Positions 17,252 through 25,469 are shown, counted from the stretch's first letter. The stretch: DNA of 64,000 nt from Moraxellaceae bacterium REDSEA-S32_B1 (GCA_001626925.1 LUOR01000060.1:1-64000); one strand, 5' to 3'. The notes: a model not told the origin generated them from the letters alone. Numbers and translations are program-made.

Positions 17252-18754
17252 ATGCTCGATACGATGGAAAAATCCGTGACCACAGCATCGCCCAACACTG
17301 TACAGCAAGCAGATCAGAATCAGACCGATGCTATCGGTGAAAATCGCTGTCAATTTTTCAATGAAATGCGCCATAGCGATGGCTCAATTCGTGAAGAATT
17401 TGCGCAAATCCAACAATGGCTCGCCAATAAATCTTTGGCAGAAATTGAATCGCTGAATCATCAAGCAAAAGAACATTTTGTCTATCAAGGCATTACTTTT
17501 ACTGTCTATAGCGATTCGCAAGGTACCGAGCGAACCATTCCGCTAGACCTTGTGCCACGAATCATTGCTAAAAAGCAGTGGGATATCGTGTCCGATGGTT
17601 GTAAGCAACGTGTCAAAGCTTTGAATGCATTTTTACATGATATTTATCACGGTCAAGAGATTTTAAAAGAAGGCATTATTCCTGCTGAGCAAGTGCTACA
17701 ACATGAAGCGTATCAGCCGTGGATGCTGAACTTTGAAGTCAAAGGACAGATTTATTCGCATATTAGTGGTGTGGATATTATCCGTGATGATGTCGGCGAT
17801 TTCTTTGTCCTAGAGGATAATTTGCGTACACCGTCTGGCGTGTCTTACATGCTGGAAAGTCGCAAAATCAGTGAAAAGCTGATGCCTGAGATTTGTAGTC
17901 AATATCGCTTGCAGGGTATCGAACATTATCCACAATTGCTGAAACAGACTTTGCTTGAAAGTACAGACGTGGACAATCCGTTGATCGTGGTGCTAACGCC
18001 GGGACATTTTAATAGTGCGTTCTATGAACATGCTTTTCTTGCACGTGAGATGGATGTGCCGTTGGTCGGTGCGAAAGATTTGTTTGTGGAAAATGGCAAA
18101 GTCTTCTTAAAGTCGGTGAAAGGGCGGATGCAAGTCGATGTGATCTATCGTCGTTTGGATGATGATTTTCTTGATCCGTTGGCATTCCGAGCGGATAGCG
18201 TACTTGGCGTGGCAGGGCTGATGTCTGCCTATCGTAAACGCACTGTAGTGATCGCCAATGCACCGGGTACAGGCGTGGCTGATGATAAGTCGATCTATCC
18301 CTATGTCGATGACATGATTCGCTACTATCTTAACGAGCAACCGATTTTAAAAAATGTGCCAACGTATCAATGTCGTAAGGCGGATGAGCTGGATTATGTA
18401 CTTGCCAATCTTGAAAAGTTGGTGGTCAAAGAGGCACAGGGCTCTGGTGGCTACGGCATGTTGATAGGTCCTCAAGCTGAAGCAGAGCAGATCGAAGAGT
18501 TCCGTCAGAAGTTAAAGTTCCGACCGCATCTGTATATCGCACAGCCGACTTTATCCTTGTCAGTTTCACCGATCATGGGTGAGCAGGGTTTTGTCGATCG
18601 TCATATTGATCTGCGTCCATTCGTGCTTAGTTCTCCACATGAGATGCGTATTGTACCGGGTGGTTTGACACGAGTAGCGTTAAAGGAAGGCTCATTGGTT
18701 GTGAACTCGTCGCAGGGCGGTGGTATTAAAGACACGTGGGTGATTGATATTTAA
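17252..18754 (+). CDS. Circularly permuted type 2 ATP-grasp protein (DUF404/DUF407-like)
   Basis: The 500-aa protein belongs to the circularly permuted ATP-grasp family, thought to form amide or peptide bonds with ATP. Visible features are VKGQIYSHISGVDIIRDDVG near residue 170, FFVLEDNLRTPSGVSYMLE near 185, VIYRRLDDDFLDP near 300 and KEAQGSGGYGMLIGP near 395, a glycine-rich nucleotide-binding loop. I start at ATG 17252, because an AGGGGG tract lies 5 bases upstream; a GTG two codons earlier overlaps that tract. It leads a four-gene run: ATP-grasp, alpha-E, transglutaminase, Anbu peptidase. This combination recurs in many bacteria and suggests making and processing a peptide tag. The substrate is unknown. 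Confidence 0.88.
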   Translation: MLDTMEKSVTTASPNTVQQADQNQTDAIGENRCQFFNEMRHSDGSIREEFAQIQQWLANKSLAEIESLNHQAKEHFVYQGITFTVYSDSQGTERTIPLDLVPRIIAKKQWDIVSDGCKQRVKALNAFLHDIYHGQEILKEGIIPAEQVLQHEAYQPWMLNFEVKGQIYSHISGVDIIRDDVGDFFVLEDNLRTPSGVSYMLESRKISEKLMPEICSQYRLQGIEHYPQLLKQTLLESTDVDNPLIVVLTPGHFNSAFYEHAFLAREMDVPLVGAKDLFVENGKVFLKSVKGRMQVDVIYRRLDDDFLDPLAFRADSVLGVAGLMSAYRKRTVVIANAPGTGVADDKSIYPYVDDMIRYYLNEQPILKNVPTYQCRKADELDYVLANLEKLVVKEAQGSGGYGMLIGPQAEAEQIEEFRQKLKFRPHLYIAQPTLSLSVSPIMGEQGFVDRHIDLRPFVLSSPHEMRIVPGGLTRVALKEGSLVVNSSQGGGIKDTWVIDI

Positions 18755-18828
18755 ATCTTTAATTTTAAATCACCTTTATAGACATAAGGCTTCGGTATAA
18801 AGCATCGTAAAGAATCAGGAGAAATAAC

Positions 18829-19431
18829 ATGTTATTACTCAGTTCAGCAGCACAAAGTATTTATTGGTTGGGACGCTATTTGTCACGGATACAATTTGCC
18901 TGTCAGATGCTCCCATTCGAAAATGATCAAGAAGCGGTGAAATTTGCCAACGCATTTTGCCTACCTGCATGGGATGCAAATAGCTTGAATGCGATCTATC
19001 TCGATCCTGAACAGCCATTTTCTATTTCAACGCAATTTTATAATGTGCAAAACAATATTCAGCAATTGCGTGGCGTGCTGACACCACATGCTTATTCTGA
19101 GCTGAATCGACTGACTAAGCTTGAAGATGACAAATCTGAGTCGATTTGCGCGGTGGTACTAGAGTGCGCCGAAGTGTTAGAGGCTGAGCAAGAACAGGCT
19201 TTTTTGTTTTACAGCTTAGGTCGTGAGATAGAAGTCTTAGACCAACAATGTCGTTTGGAAAAAATCACTGATGCTCAAACAAAAAAAGTTGCTTCAATAC
19301 TCTCTATGCTCGAAGCCAAAGGCTGGGGCTCATGTGAGCGGACATGGTCGGCATTTTTACAAGAGCAAAGCATGAGTAACTTGTATGAGATGGTTGATGA
19401 AATTGGGACGAAGTTTGAGGTGTGCGAATGA
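18829..19431 (+). CDS. Alpha-E domain protein, short form
   Basis: The 200-aa, mostly helical protein begins MLLLSSAAQSIYWLGRYLSR, the hallmark opening of alpha-E proteins. These are typically around 300 aa, so this one lacks roughly the last third or is a compact lineage form. Its stop overlaps the transglutaminase start (ATGA), showing translational coupling. Alpha-E proteins occur with circularly permuted ATP-grasp and transglutaminase genes and have no proven biochemical function. A second helical pair lies near residues 105-160. No frameshift is evident at the 3' end, because the overlap with the next gene is clean. Confidence 0.8.
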   Translation: MLLLSSAAQSIYWLGRYLSRIQFACQMLPFENDQEAVKFANAFCLPAWDANSLNAIYLDPEQPFSISTQFYNVQNNIQQLRGVLTPHAYSELNRLTKLEDDKSESICAVVLECAEVLEAEQEQAFLFYSLGREIEVLDQQCRLEKITDAQTKKVASILSMLEAKGWGSCERTWSAFLQEQSMSNLYEMVDEIGTKFEVCE

Positions 19432-20207
19432 AATTATTAATTAACCATCAAACCATGTACAGCTACGAAACGCCTGTAAAAAGTGCCATGCAGTATTTGC
19501 GCATGATTCCGCAAAATACCAATTACCAAAAAATTCTGCATTGGGGGATCAGCGTGCCTGGTGAAAAAATCCAACAACTTGATGGTTTTGGTAATCAATG
19601 GTTGACCTGTTCACAGCGATTTGAATATCAACAATTGATGATCATGGCGCAGGGTATGGTTGAGATCAATCCAAGTGCTAAATACGTCAAAGATGATCGG
19701 GTCAATCCGTTGATCTATATGCAAGCCACCAAGCAAACCCAGTGTAGCCCTGAGATGATTCAGTTTGCGCATATGCATAGCGTCGATACCCAAAAAGCGC
19801 ATTTGATCGATTTGGCAGAAGCGTTACTTGAGCAAATTCCTTATGTGACTGGACAGACTGCGGTAGAAACCACTGCGGCAGAAGCTTTCGAACAAGGACG
19901 AGGTGTTTGCCAAGATCATGCGCAAGTTTTTGTCGCGATGGCACGCTATTTGGGCTATCCTGCACGCTACGTGTCAGGCTACCTCTATGTTGAGCATGGT
20001 CAACATCTTGCTAGTCATGCATGGGCGGAAGTCTATATCGATGGACACTGGCATTGCTATGATCTGAGTAATCAATTGTTCACGCCGAAATGTCATGTTC
20101 AGCTTGCGGTCGGGCGTGATTATGCCGATGTTGCGCCGATTCGAGGTGTGCGTGAGCAAGGCGCAGAGGAGAGTATGGAAACCTTTGTGCAAGTCTTGGC
20201 GTGTTGA
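19428..20207 (+). CDS. Transglutaminase-like cysteine protease family protein
   Basis: The 259-aa protein has an N-terminal beta domain (INHQTMYSYETPVKSAMQ) and then a transglutaminase core. The catalytic triad is readable: Cys161 in GRGVCQDHAQ, His197 in SHAWAEVYIDG and Asp212 in CYDLSNQ. Bacterial members are often peptidases or amidases rather than crosslinkers. ATG 19428 overlaps the upstream stop and has GAGG 7 bases before it; GTG 19422 is the alternative. No signal peptide is seen, so it should act in the cytoplasm with the ATP-grasp and Anbu proteins, perhaps removing or trimming what the ATP-grasp enzyme adds. Confidence 0.88.
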   Translation: MKLLINHQTMYSYETPVKSAMQYLRMIPQNTNYQKILHWGISVPGEKIQQLDGFGNQWLTCSQRFEYQQLMIMAQGMVEINPSAKYVKDDRVNPLIYMQATKQTQCSPEMIQFAHMHSVDTQKAHLIDLAEALLEQIPYVTGQTAVETTAAEAFEQGRGVCQDHAQVFVAMARYLGYPARYVSGYLYVEHGQHLASHAWAEVYIDGHWHCYDLSNQLFTPKCHVQLAVGRDYADVAPIRGVREQGAEESMETFVQVLAC

Positions 20208-20250
20208 TTCGCTTTGATTGAGTAACTTTTGAATTAGGAATAGATGTGAA

Positions 20251-20985
20251 ATGACCTACTGTGTTGCTTTGCTACTCAAAGAAGGCTTGGTATTTGTCAG
20301 TGATACACGTACCAACGCAGGGGTCGATCATATTTCATCGTTTACTAAACTGTTTCGCTTTGGTATTGAGGGTGAGCGTTTTATGGTGGTGCAAACCGCA
20401 GGAAATCTTGCCACCACGCAATCTGTGGTCACTCGACTACAACATCAGATCGCAGCCAATATTGAACCGAATTTGAACACAGTCGGTAGTCTGTTTGAAG
20501 CGGCTGAATTGATCGGAGCGAGTTTACGTCAGGTACTCAAAAACGTCTCGGAAAGCCCTGAGCAAGCCAGTATGTACAGTTGTAGTATTTTGCTTGGTGG
20601 TCAGATCGCAGGACAGGAGATGGAACTTTACAATATTTATCCGCAGGGTAACTTTATCCGTGCGACTTTGGATACGCCATATTTCCAAATCGGTGAAATC
20701 AAATACGGCAAACCTATCATGGATCGTGCGCTGAGCTATTACACACCGATTGATCAAGCTTTGCGTTGCTCGTTACTTTCTTTTGATTCGACCATTCGCT
20801 CCAATGTCTCTGTTGGCATGCCATTAGACGTGATGGTTTATCCTGTTAATAGTTTGAAATTGCCAAAAGGCAAACGGGTTACCGAAAGTGATCCATATTT
20901 CCAAGAAATTCGGAGTGCATGGTCAGACTTGCTCAAGCAAGGTTTACAAGAGATTGCGCCACCGACCAATGATTATTTTGATTGA
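20251..20985 (+). CDS. Anbu, proteasome-like (HslV-related) peptidase
   Basis: The 244-aa protein starts M-T-Y-C-V-A. Removal of Met would expose Thr as residue 1, the N-terminal nucleophile of proteasome-fold peptidases. Counting from that Thr, Asp17 falls in VSDTRTNAG and Lys32 in SSFTKLFR, matching the Thr1/Asp17/Lys33 pattern of the proteasome beta family. Length and sequence fit Anbu (ancestral beta subunit), which forms open-ring or helical assemblies, unlike HslV. It is the last gene of the ATP-grasp/alpha-E/transglutaminase cluster, a known association. There is no AAA+ unfoldase in the cluster, so how substrates are delivered is open. Confidence 0.88.
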   Translation: MTYCVALLLKEGLVFVSDTRTNAGVDHISSFTKLFRFGIEGERFMVVQTAGNLATTQSVVTRLQHQIAANIEPNLNTVGSLFEAAELIGASLRQVLKNVSESPEQASMYSCSILLGGQIAGQEMELYNIYPQGNFIRATLDTPYFQIGEIKYGKPIMDRALSYYTPIDQALRCSLLSFDSTIRSNVSVGMPLDVMVYPVNSLKLPKGKRVTESDPYFQEIRSAWSDLLKQGLQEIAPPTNDYFD

Positions 20986-21015
20986 TTAATTAAATAATCA
21001 AAGTAAATTATCAGC

Positions 21016-22062
21016 TTAAATCGTTGCACATAAATCTAACAAGCGGTTGGCATAGCCCCACTCATTGTCATACCATGCAAATACTTTGACCTGACGACCG
21101 ATCACCATGGTTTGAGTAAGATCAACAATTAACGAATATGGAGAATGATTAAAATCACTCGAGACCAAAAACTCATCGGTGGTCTGCATGATTTCGCTAA
21201 ATTGATGTGTCGATGCATTGATTAATTTTTGATTCACCACATCTCTATTCAGCTCACTATTTTTATCAAAACTATTTGCGACAAAAGTTAAATCAATCGC
21301 AGCCACATTGATGGTCGGTACACGGATGGAATAGCCATCAATACGATGCTCCATATGTGGCATGACTTGTTTTAATGCACCAAGCGCACTGGAAGTCGTC
21401 GGTATAATATTTTGCCCTGATGCTCTAGCACGGCGTAGGTCACGATGGGCATGATCAAGTACCGATTGATCGGCAGTCACCGCATGAATTTCAGTCATCA
21501 GGGCAGTATCAATCCCGAAAGCATCATCCATGATTTTAACTAACGGCACGAGCGCCTGCGTGGTACAAGACACACTGGAGATGATTTGATCGGTCGCTTT
21601 GATGTCTTGATGATTGACACCATAAACCACAGCAGCATCAACGCTATCGAACGGCGCAGCACCGATAATCACACGTTTAGCGCCTGCTTGCAGGTGTTTG
21701 CCTGCATCAGCTCGTGAACGAAATAGTCCTGTGCATTCCAGAACCACATCGACATTTAAACCATGTTCTGAAACAGACCACGGCAAATCAATGGGGTCAG
21801 GATGTTGTAACAGTTGAATGTCTAAAGACTTCTGTGCGGTAGAGACCTTTAAGATGCGTTGTCCATTGTCTTCTATCAGATCAGCTTGCCCTGCAAAACG
21901 CCCGTGTGTGGTGTCGTACTTCAACAAATGCAATAGCGTTTCGGCATCAGCAATATCATTGATTGCCACGATCTGAAAATCATAACCTTGTGGATGCTCA
22001 AACCATGCCCGTAGCACATTCCGACCGATACGACCAAAACCATTGATGGCGATACGTTGCAT
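21016..22062 (-). CDS. epd: Glyceraldehyde-3-phosphate dehydrogenase family enzyme, Epd-like
   Basis: The 348-aa protein has the NAD-binding INGFGRIGRNVLRAW start, the catalytic Cys166 in SCTTQ and His193 in TEIHAV. Two segments look closer to erythrose-4-phosphate dehydrogenase than to glycolytic GAPDH: LRRARASGQNIIP, and SSDFNHSPYSLIVDLTQT near residue 305. Epd makes 4-phosphoerythronate for pyridoxal phosphate synthesis. The usual SCTTN is SCTTQ here, a substitution of a strongly conserved Asn. It is monocistronic, convergent with Anbu and divergent from mesX, with no pgk or fba next to it. A GAPDH role cannot be excluded. Confidence 0.75.
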   Translation of the reverse strand: MQRIAINGFGRIGRNVLRAWFEHPQGYDFQIVAINDIADAETLLHLLKYDTTHGRFAGQADLIEDNGQRILKVSTAQKSLDIQLLQHPDPIDLPWSVSEHGLNVDVVLECTGLFRSRADAGKHLQAGAKRVIIGAAPFDSVDAAVVYGVNHQDIKATDQIISSVSCTTQALVPLVKIMDDAFGIDTALMTEIHAVTADQSVLDHAHRDLRRARASGQNIIPTTSSALGALKQVMPHMEHRIDGYSIRVPTINVAAIDLTFVANSFDKNSELNRDVVNQKLINASTHQFSEIMQTTDEFLVSSDFNHSPYSLIVDLTQTMVIGRQVKVFAWYDNEWGYANRLLDLCATI

Positions 22063-22338
22063 GGCGAACCTCGAAGAAAATGATGACGCAAGAAAAGTTG
22101 TGCCATGTTAAAGCAAAAGTGGCAAAAAACAAAAATGAAATGACGTTGCAGTGCACGAACTATCGCAAAGTGATAATTTTTTAACGTTTGAAATTTGAGA
22201 TTTGTATGTGTAAATTTTCTAAAATGAATTTTATTCATCTTTTTGTGAAATTAAGTCGTTTTTATTCATGTAGGCTTTTCGGTATAAATAGCGTCATAGA
22301 TTAATACGCTTTTTTATCTCTCAAGGGGCTACATCATC

Positions 22339-23343
22339 ATGACTCATAAACCTAGCCAAGAATTTACATTTTCGATCAAGCGCATCCGCTTTGATGAAGA
22401 CTATCGTCCTTCGGACAATACACGTTTGACCACCAACTTTGCCAACTTGGCACGAGGTGAAAGTCGTCAAGAGAATCTGCGCAACACCATCAAAATGATC
22501 AATAACCGCTTCAATGCCCTGGCGCCTTGCGACAATCCAAATGCAGATCGCTACGCTATCGAACTTGATATTATCTCTGTGGATATTGATGTAGAAGGCA
22601 AAGGTGAAACTTTCCCAACTATTGAAATTTTGCAAACCACGATTTTTGATCGTCAGAAAAATCAACGCATCGAAGGTATTGTGGGAAATAATTTTTCCTC
22701 TTATGTACGTGATTATGATTTTAGTGTGTTGTTGCCAGCGCACAATCAGGATCAAGCGCAGTTTAGTTTGCCTGAAAACTACGGTGATTTGCACGGCAAA
22801 ATTTTTAAATCATTTCTCGCATCTGATGCTTATCAAGAAAACTTTAGTAAATCACCTGTGATTTGTCTAAGTGTTTCCAATACTAAAACTTATCATCGCA
22901 CTGCGAATGTGCATCCTGTTTTAGGTGTGGAATATCAGCAAGATGAATATTCTTTGACGGATGAATATTTTGCAAAAATGGGTTTAAAGGTGCGCTACTT
23001 TATGCCGAAAGATAGTGTGTCACCGCTTGCCTTTTATCATCAAGGTGATTTGCTCAGCGATTATACCGATTTGGAATTAATCGGCACGATTAGCACCATG
23101 GAAACTTTCCAAAAGATTTATCGCCCTGAGATTTATAATGCCAACGCTGCGGCAGGACAATGTTTTAAGCCAAGTTTGAAGCATCAAGATTATTCCTTAA
23201 CACGTATTGTCTATGACCGTGAAGAGCGTGGTCGCTTGGCGATTGAACAAGGTAAATGGACGGAAACGCATTTTATCAAACCGTATCAAGACATCCTTGA
23301 ACAGTGGGCTACGAATCACAAGGTCGATCAAGTTGCGGTCTAA
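22339..23343 (+). CDS. mesX: MesX (DUF1852), partner of methionine synthase MesD
   Basis: The 334-aa protein matches DUF1852 as I remember it (opening SQEFTFSIKRIRFDEDYRPSD, LTTNFANLARGESRQENL, GIVGNNFSSYVRDYDFSVL). It has no signal peptide, membrane segment or motif that I can tie to a known enzyme class. DUF1852 genes sit next to mesD. Published work on folate-independent methionine synthases reported, as I recall, that MesD needs MesX and oxygen to work in aerobic bacteria. MesX therefore probably helps deliver the methyl group, but its chemistry is unknown. It is the first gene of the operon, 64 bp ahead of mesD. The promoter lies in the 276-bp gap shared with epd, where a possible -10 TATAAA is at 22283-22288. 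Confidence 0.82.
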   Translation: MTHKPSQEFTFSIKRIRFDEDYRPSDNTRLTTNFANLARGESRQENLRNTIKMINNRFNALAPCDNPNADRYAIELDIISVDIDVEGKGETFPTIEILQTTIFDRQKNQRIEGIVGNNFSSYVRDYDFSVLLPAHNQDQAQFSLPENYGDLHGKIFKSFLASDAYQENFSKSPVICLSVSNTKTYHRTANVHPVLGVEYQQDEYSLTDEYFAKMGLKVRYFMPKDSVSPLAFYHQGDLLSDYTDLELIGTISTMETFQKIYRPEIYNANAAAGQCFKPSLKHQDYSLTRIVYDREERGRLAIEQGKWTETHFIKPYQDILEQWATNHKVDQVAV

Positions 23344-23406
23344 TTGATCTGAAACTAAATATTGAAATAGCACTTTGCAATAGCAGATAGAGGCAGAAGA
23401 TTAAAT

Positions 23407-24435
23407 ATGAGCATTATATTACCAACTTCAAGCGCAGGCAGTTTGCCGAAACCATCTTGGTTAGCAGAACCTGAAAAACTTTGGTCACCCTGGAAACCGC
23501 AAGGTGATGAGCTGATTGAAGCAAAGCAAGATGCGCTCAGTTTGTCATTGCATGAGCAAGTCCAAGCAGGCATTGATATCGTCAGTGATGGCGAGCAAAC
23601 TCGTCAGCATTTTGTCACCACCTTTATTGAGCATCTAAATGGGGTGGACTTTGAAAAACGTGAAACGGTGCGTATCCGTAATCGTTATGTTGCGAGTGTG
23701 CCATCAGTAGTCGGTGCAGTATCTCGTCAAAAGCCTGTATTTGTCGAAGATGCCAAATTCTTACGTCAGCAAACCACACAACCGATCAAATGGGCACTGC
23801 CTGGTCCAATGACCATGATTGATACGCTGTATGATGCGCACTATAAAAGCCGTGAAAAACTGGCATGGGAATTTGCCAAAATCCTCAATGAAGAAGCCAA
23901 AGAGCTTGAAGCGGCAGGGGTGGATATTATCCAGTTTGATGAGCCTGCATTTAATGTGTTCTTTGATGAAGTCAATGACTGGGGAGTGGCAACACTTGAG
24001 CGTGCAATCGAAGGCTTGAAGTGTGAAACCGCAGTACATATCTGCTACGGCTACGGCATCAAAGCCAATACCGATTGGAAAAAAACGCTTGGCAATGAAT
24101 GGCGTCAGTACGAAGAAGCCTTTCCAAAGCTACAACAATCGAAAATCGACATCGTCTCACTCGAGTGCCAAAACTCACGTGTGCCAATGGATTTAATCGA
24201 ACTAATCCGTGGAAAAAAAGTGATGGTTGGAGCGATTGACGTAGCGACCAATACCGTTGAAACGCCTGAACAAGTGGCTGATACATTGCGTAAAGCATTG
24301 CAATTCGTTGATGTGGATAAACTCTATCCATCGACCAACTGTGGTATGGCACCACTTCCACGTGCCGTGGCAAAAGGTAAGTTGCAAGCGCTGAGCGCAG
24401 GTGCAGAAATTATTCGTAAAGAGCTTTTGGGTTAA
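23407..24435 (+). CDS. mesD: MesD, short folate-independent methionine synthase
   Basis: The 342-aa protein corresponds to the C-terminal catalytic barrel of MetE without its N-terminal folate-binding half. The zinc and homocysteine ligands are visible: His211 and Cys213 in VHICYGYG, Glu253 in VSLECQNS and Cys312 in STNCGMAPLP. VDIIQFDEPAF near residue 173 is also typical. MetE needs about 750 residues to use methyl-tetrahydrofolate, so this enzyme must take its methyl group from elsewhere. The family is described as needing MesX and oxygen. It lies between mesX and a flavin reductase gene. The start at MSIILPTSSAGSLPKPSWL is well supported because that segment resembles the MetE barrel entry. 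Confidence 0.85.
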   Translation: MSIILPTSSAGSLPKPSWLAEPEKLWSPWKPQGDELIEAKQDALSLSLHEQVQAGIDIVSDGEQTRQHFVTTFIEHLNGVDFEKRETVRIRNRYVASVPSVVGAVSRQKPVFVEDAKFLRQQTTQPIKWALPGPMTMIDTLYDAHYKSREKLAWEFAKILNEEAKELEAAGVDIIQFDEPAFNVFFDEVNDWGVATLERAIEGLKCETAVHICYGYGIKANTDWKKTLGNEWRQYEEAFPKLQQSKIDIVSLECQNSRVPMDLIELIRGKKVMVGAIDVATNTVETPEQVADTLRKALQFVDVDKLYPSTNCGMAPLPRAVAKGKLQALSAGAEIIRKELLG

Positions 24436-24440
24436 TCCTT

Positions 24441-24542
24441 TCCCTCTTCCAAAGCGATATTTCTCGTCTTTAAAAAAGATGGGAATTTAGAAATCTCCCC
24501 CTTGCGAAACAGTGTTTCTCATCTTTAAAAAAGAGGGGGGAG
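24441..24542. repeat. Two diverged copies of a palindromic intergenic repeat
   Basis: Copy 1 (24441-24484) and copy 2 (24495-24542) share the core TTTCTC-R-TCTTTAAAAAAGA. Each has complementary ends (tccc/ggga and ctcccc/ggggag), so each can fold into a hairpin. Such C-rich/G-rich palindromes recur between Acinetobacter genes. They lie between mesD and the flavin reductase gene and may attenuate or stabilise that message. Confidence 0.65.
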
Positions 24543-24568
24543 TCGTAAATATGTATACGTGAGGAATC

Positions 24569-25075
24569 ATGATGGTTGAAGCAACAGATTTTAGAGATGC
24601 AATGTCTTTATTGAGCAGTGCTGTCAGTGTGGTGACGACGGCAGGTGTGGCGGATCGTCATGGTTTTACCGCATCGGCTGTGTGTAGTGTCACTGATACG
24701 CCACCGACATTATTGGTCTGTATGAATCAATCCTCTCGTTCACATGGGTATTTCTCTGAAAATAAAATCCTGACGGTAAATGTGCTTGGTGCACAGCATC
24801 AGCACATTTCCAATGTATTTGCTTCAAAGATGAGTTCGGAGGAACGCTTCGAGTATGGTGAGTGGACGACCTTAGAAACTGGCGCACCTGTGTTAAACGA
24901 TGCCTTGGTGAGTTTTGATTGTGAGATCGAGCAAGTGCAAGCGGTCGGGACACATGATATTTTTATCTGTCGAATTGTCGCGATTCAGTATAATAGCAAT
25001 GACAAAAGTTTGGTGTATTTTAACCGTAGCTATCATCATGTTGGGAGAGTGTTGGAGCAGGTGGAGATGGTTTGA
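24569..25075 (+). CDS. Flavin reductase family protein (FMN-binding split barrel)
   Basis: The 168-aa protein has the flavin-reductase pattern: FRDAMSLLSSAVSVVTTAG, then HGFTASAVCSVTDTPPTLLVCMN for flavin binding, NVLGAQHQHISNVFA, and DIFICRIVAI toward the end. Relatives such as HpaC and RutF supply reduced FMN or FAD to a partner monooxygenase. GAGGA lies 5 bases before ATG 24569. It follows mesD by 133 bp across the palindromic repeats. The neighbourhood suggests it feeds reduced flavin to MesX or MesD, which would fit an oxygen-dependent methionine synthase; that link is inference. Confidence 0.85.
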   Translation: MMVEATDFRDAMSLLSSAVSVVTTAGVADRHGFTASAVCSVTDTPPTLLVCMNQSSRSHGYFSENKILTVNVLGAQHQHISNVFASKMSSEERFEYGEWTTLETGAPVLNDALVSFDCEIEQVQAVGTHDIFICRIVAIQYNSNDKSLVYFNRSYHHVGRVLEQVEMV

Positions 25076-25321
25076 ATTTGAGTAGTTCATTGTAGGAACG
25101 TTTCATAACTCAATTGATTATAAGCGATTGAGTTAACATTCACATCGATCCACTCGTCTCGCCACTTTCGGTGTCGAGGCATTTAGGGGTATGGGGGCTT
25201 TGCCCTCAAACCCGCCCGCAGATTTCGGTCGCCACAGGCGACCGAAATCTGCTTAAATCTTTTCAAAAATAAATCAGTCAAGCTACATATTCCAAAACAT
25301 CGTTGAACTCATGTAAAAACA
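25076..25321. repeat. Intergenic region with a perfect 16-bp stem hairpin and a GC-rich repeat-like segment
   Basis: No gene is seen. A perfect 16-bp inverted repeat (gcagatttcggtcgcc at 25218-25233 with its complement at 25237-25252, loop aca) is followed by ttaaatctttt. Before it is a G/C-rich stretch (25188-25216, ggggtatgggggctttgccc) unlike the AT-rich surroundings. Together they look like a mobile palindromic element remnant. The hairpin may also end the mes operon transcript, although its T tract is interrupted. Confidence 0.6.
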
Positions 25322-25350
25322 TTGGTCTTGACCCAAAACTCCGTTATAAT
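25322..25350 (+). promoter_or_regulatory. Probable alaS promoter
   Basis: A -35 TTGGTC (25322-25327) and a consensus -10 TATAAT (25345-25350) are separated by 17 bases. They lie 120 bp before the alaS start with no gene between. Confidence 0.6.
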
Positions 25351-25469
25351 TTAGCGCTTTTATGCCTTCGTCTTTGTATTTTCATTTTTAGCGTGAAATT
25401 CGCATCGTCGATGAACAATTTTTTTATCATGCCCAATGTATGGAGTCACTTGCAGTGAGCACACCTTTG

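Noticed and set aside
22321-22794. 157-codon open frame on the minus strand over the mesX start
   Set aside because: It is antisense to mesX, whose codons are clearly used; no family resemblance.
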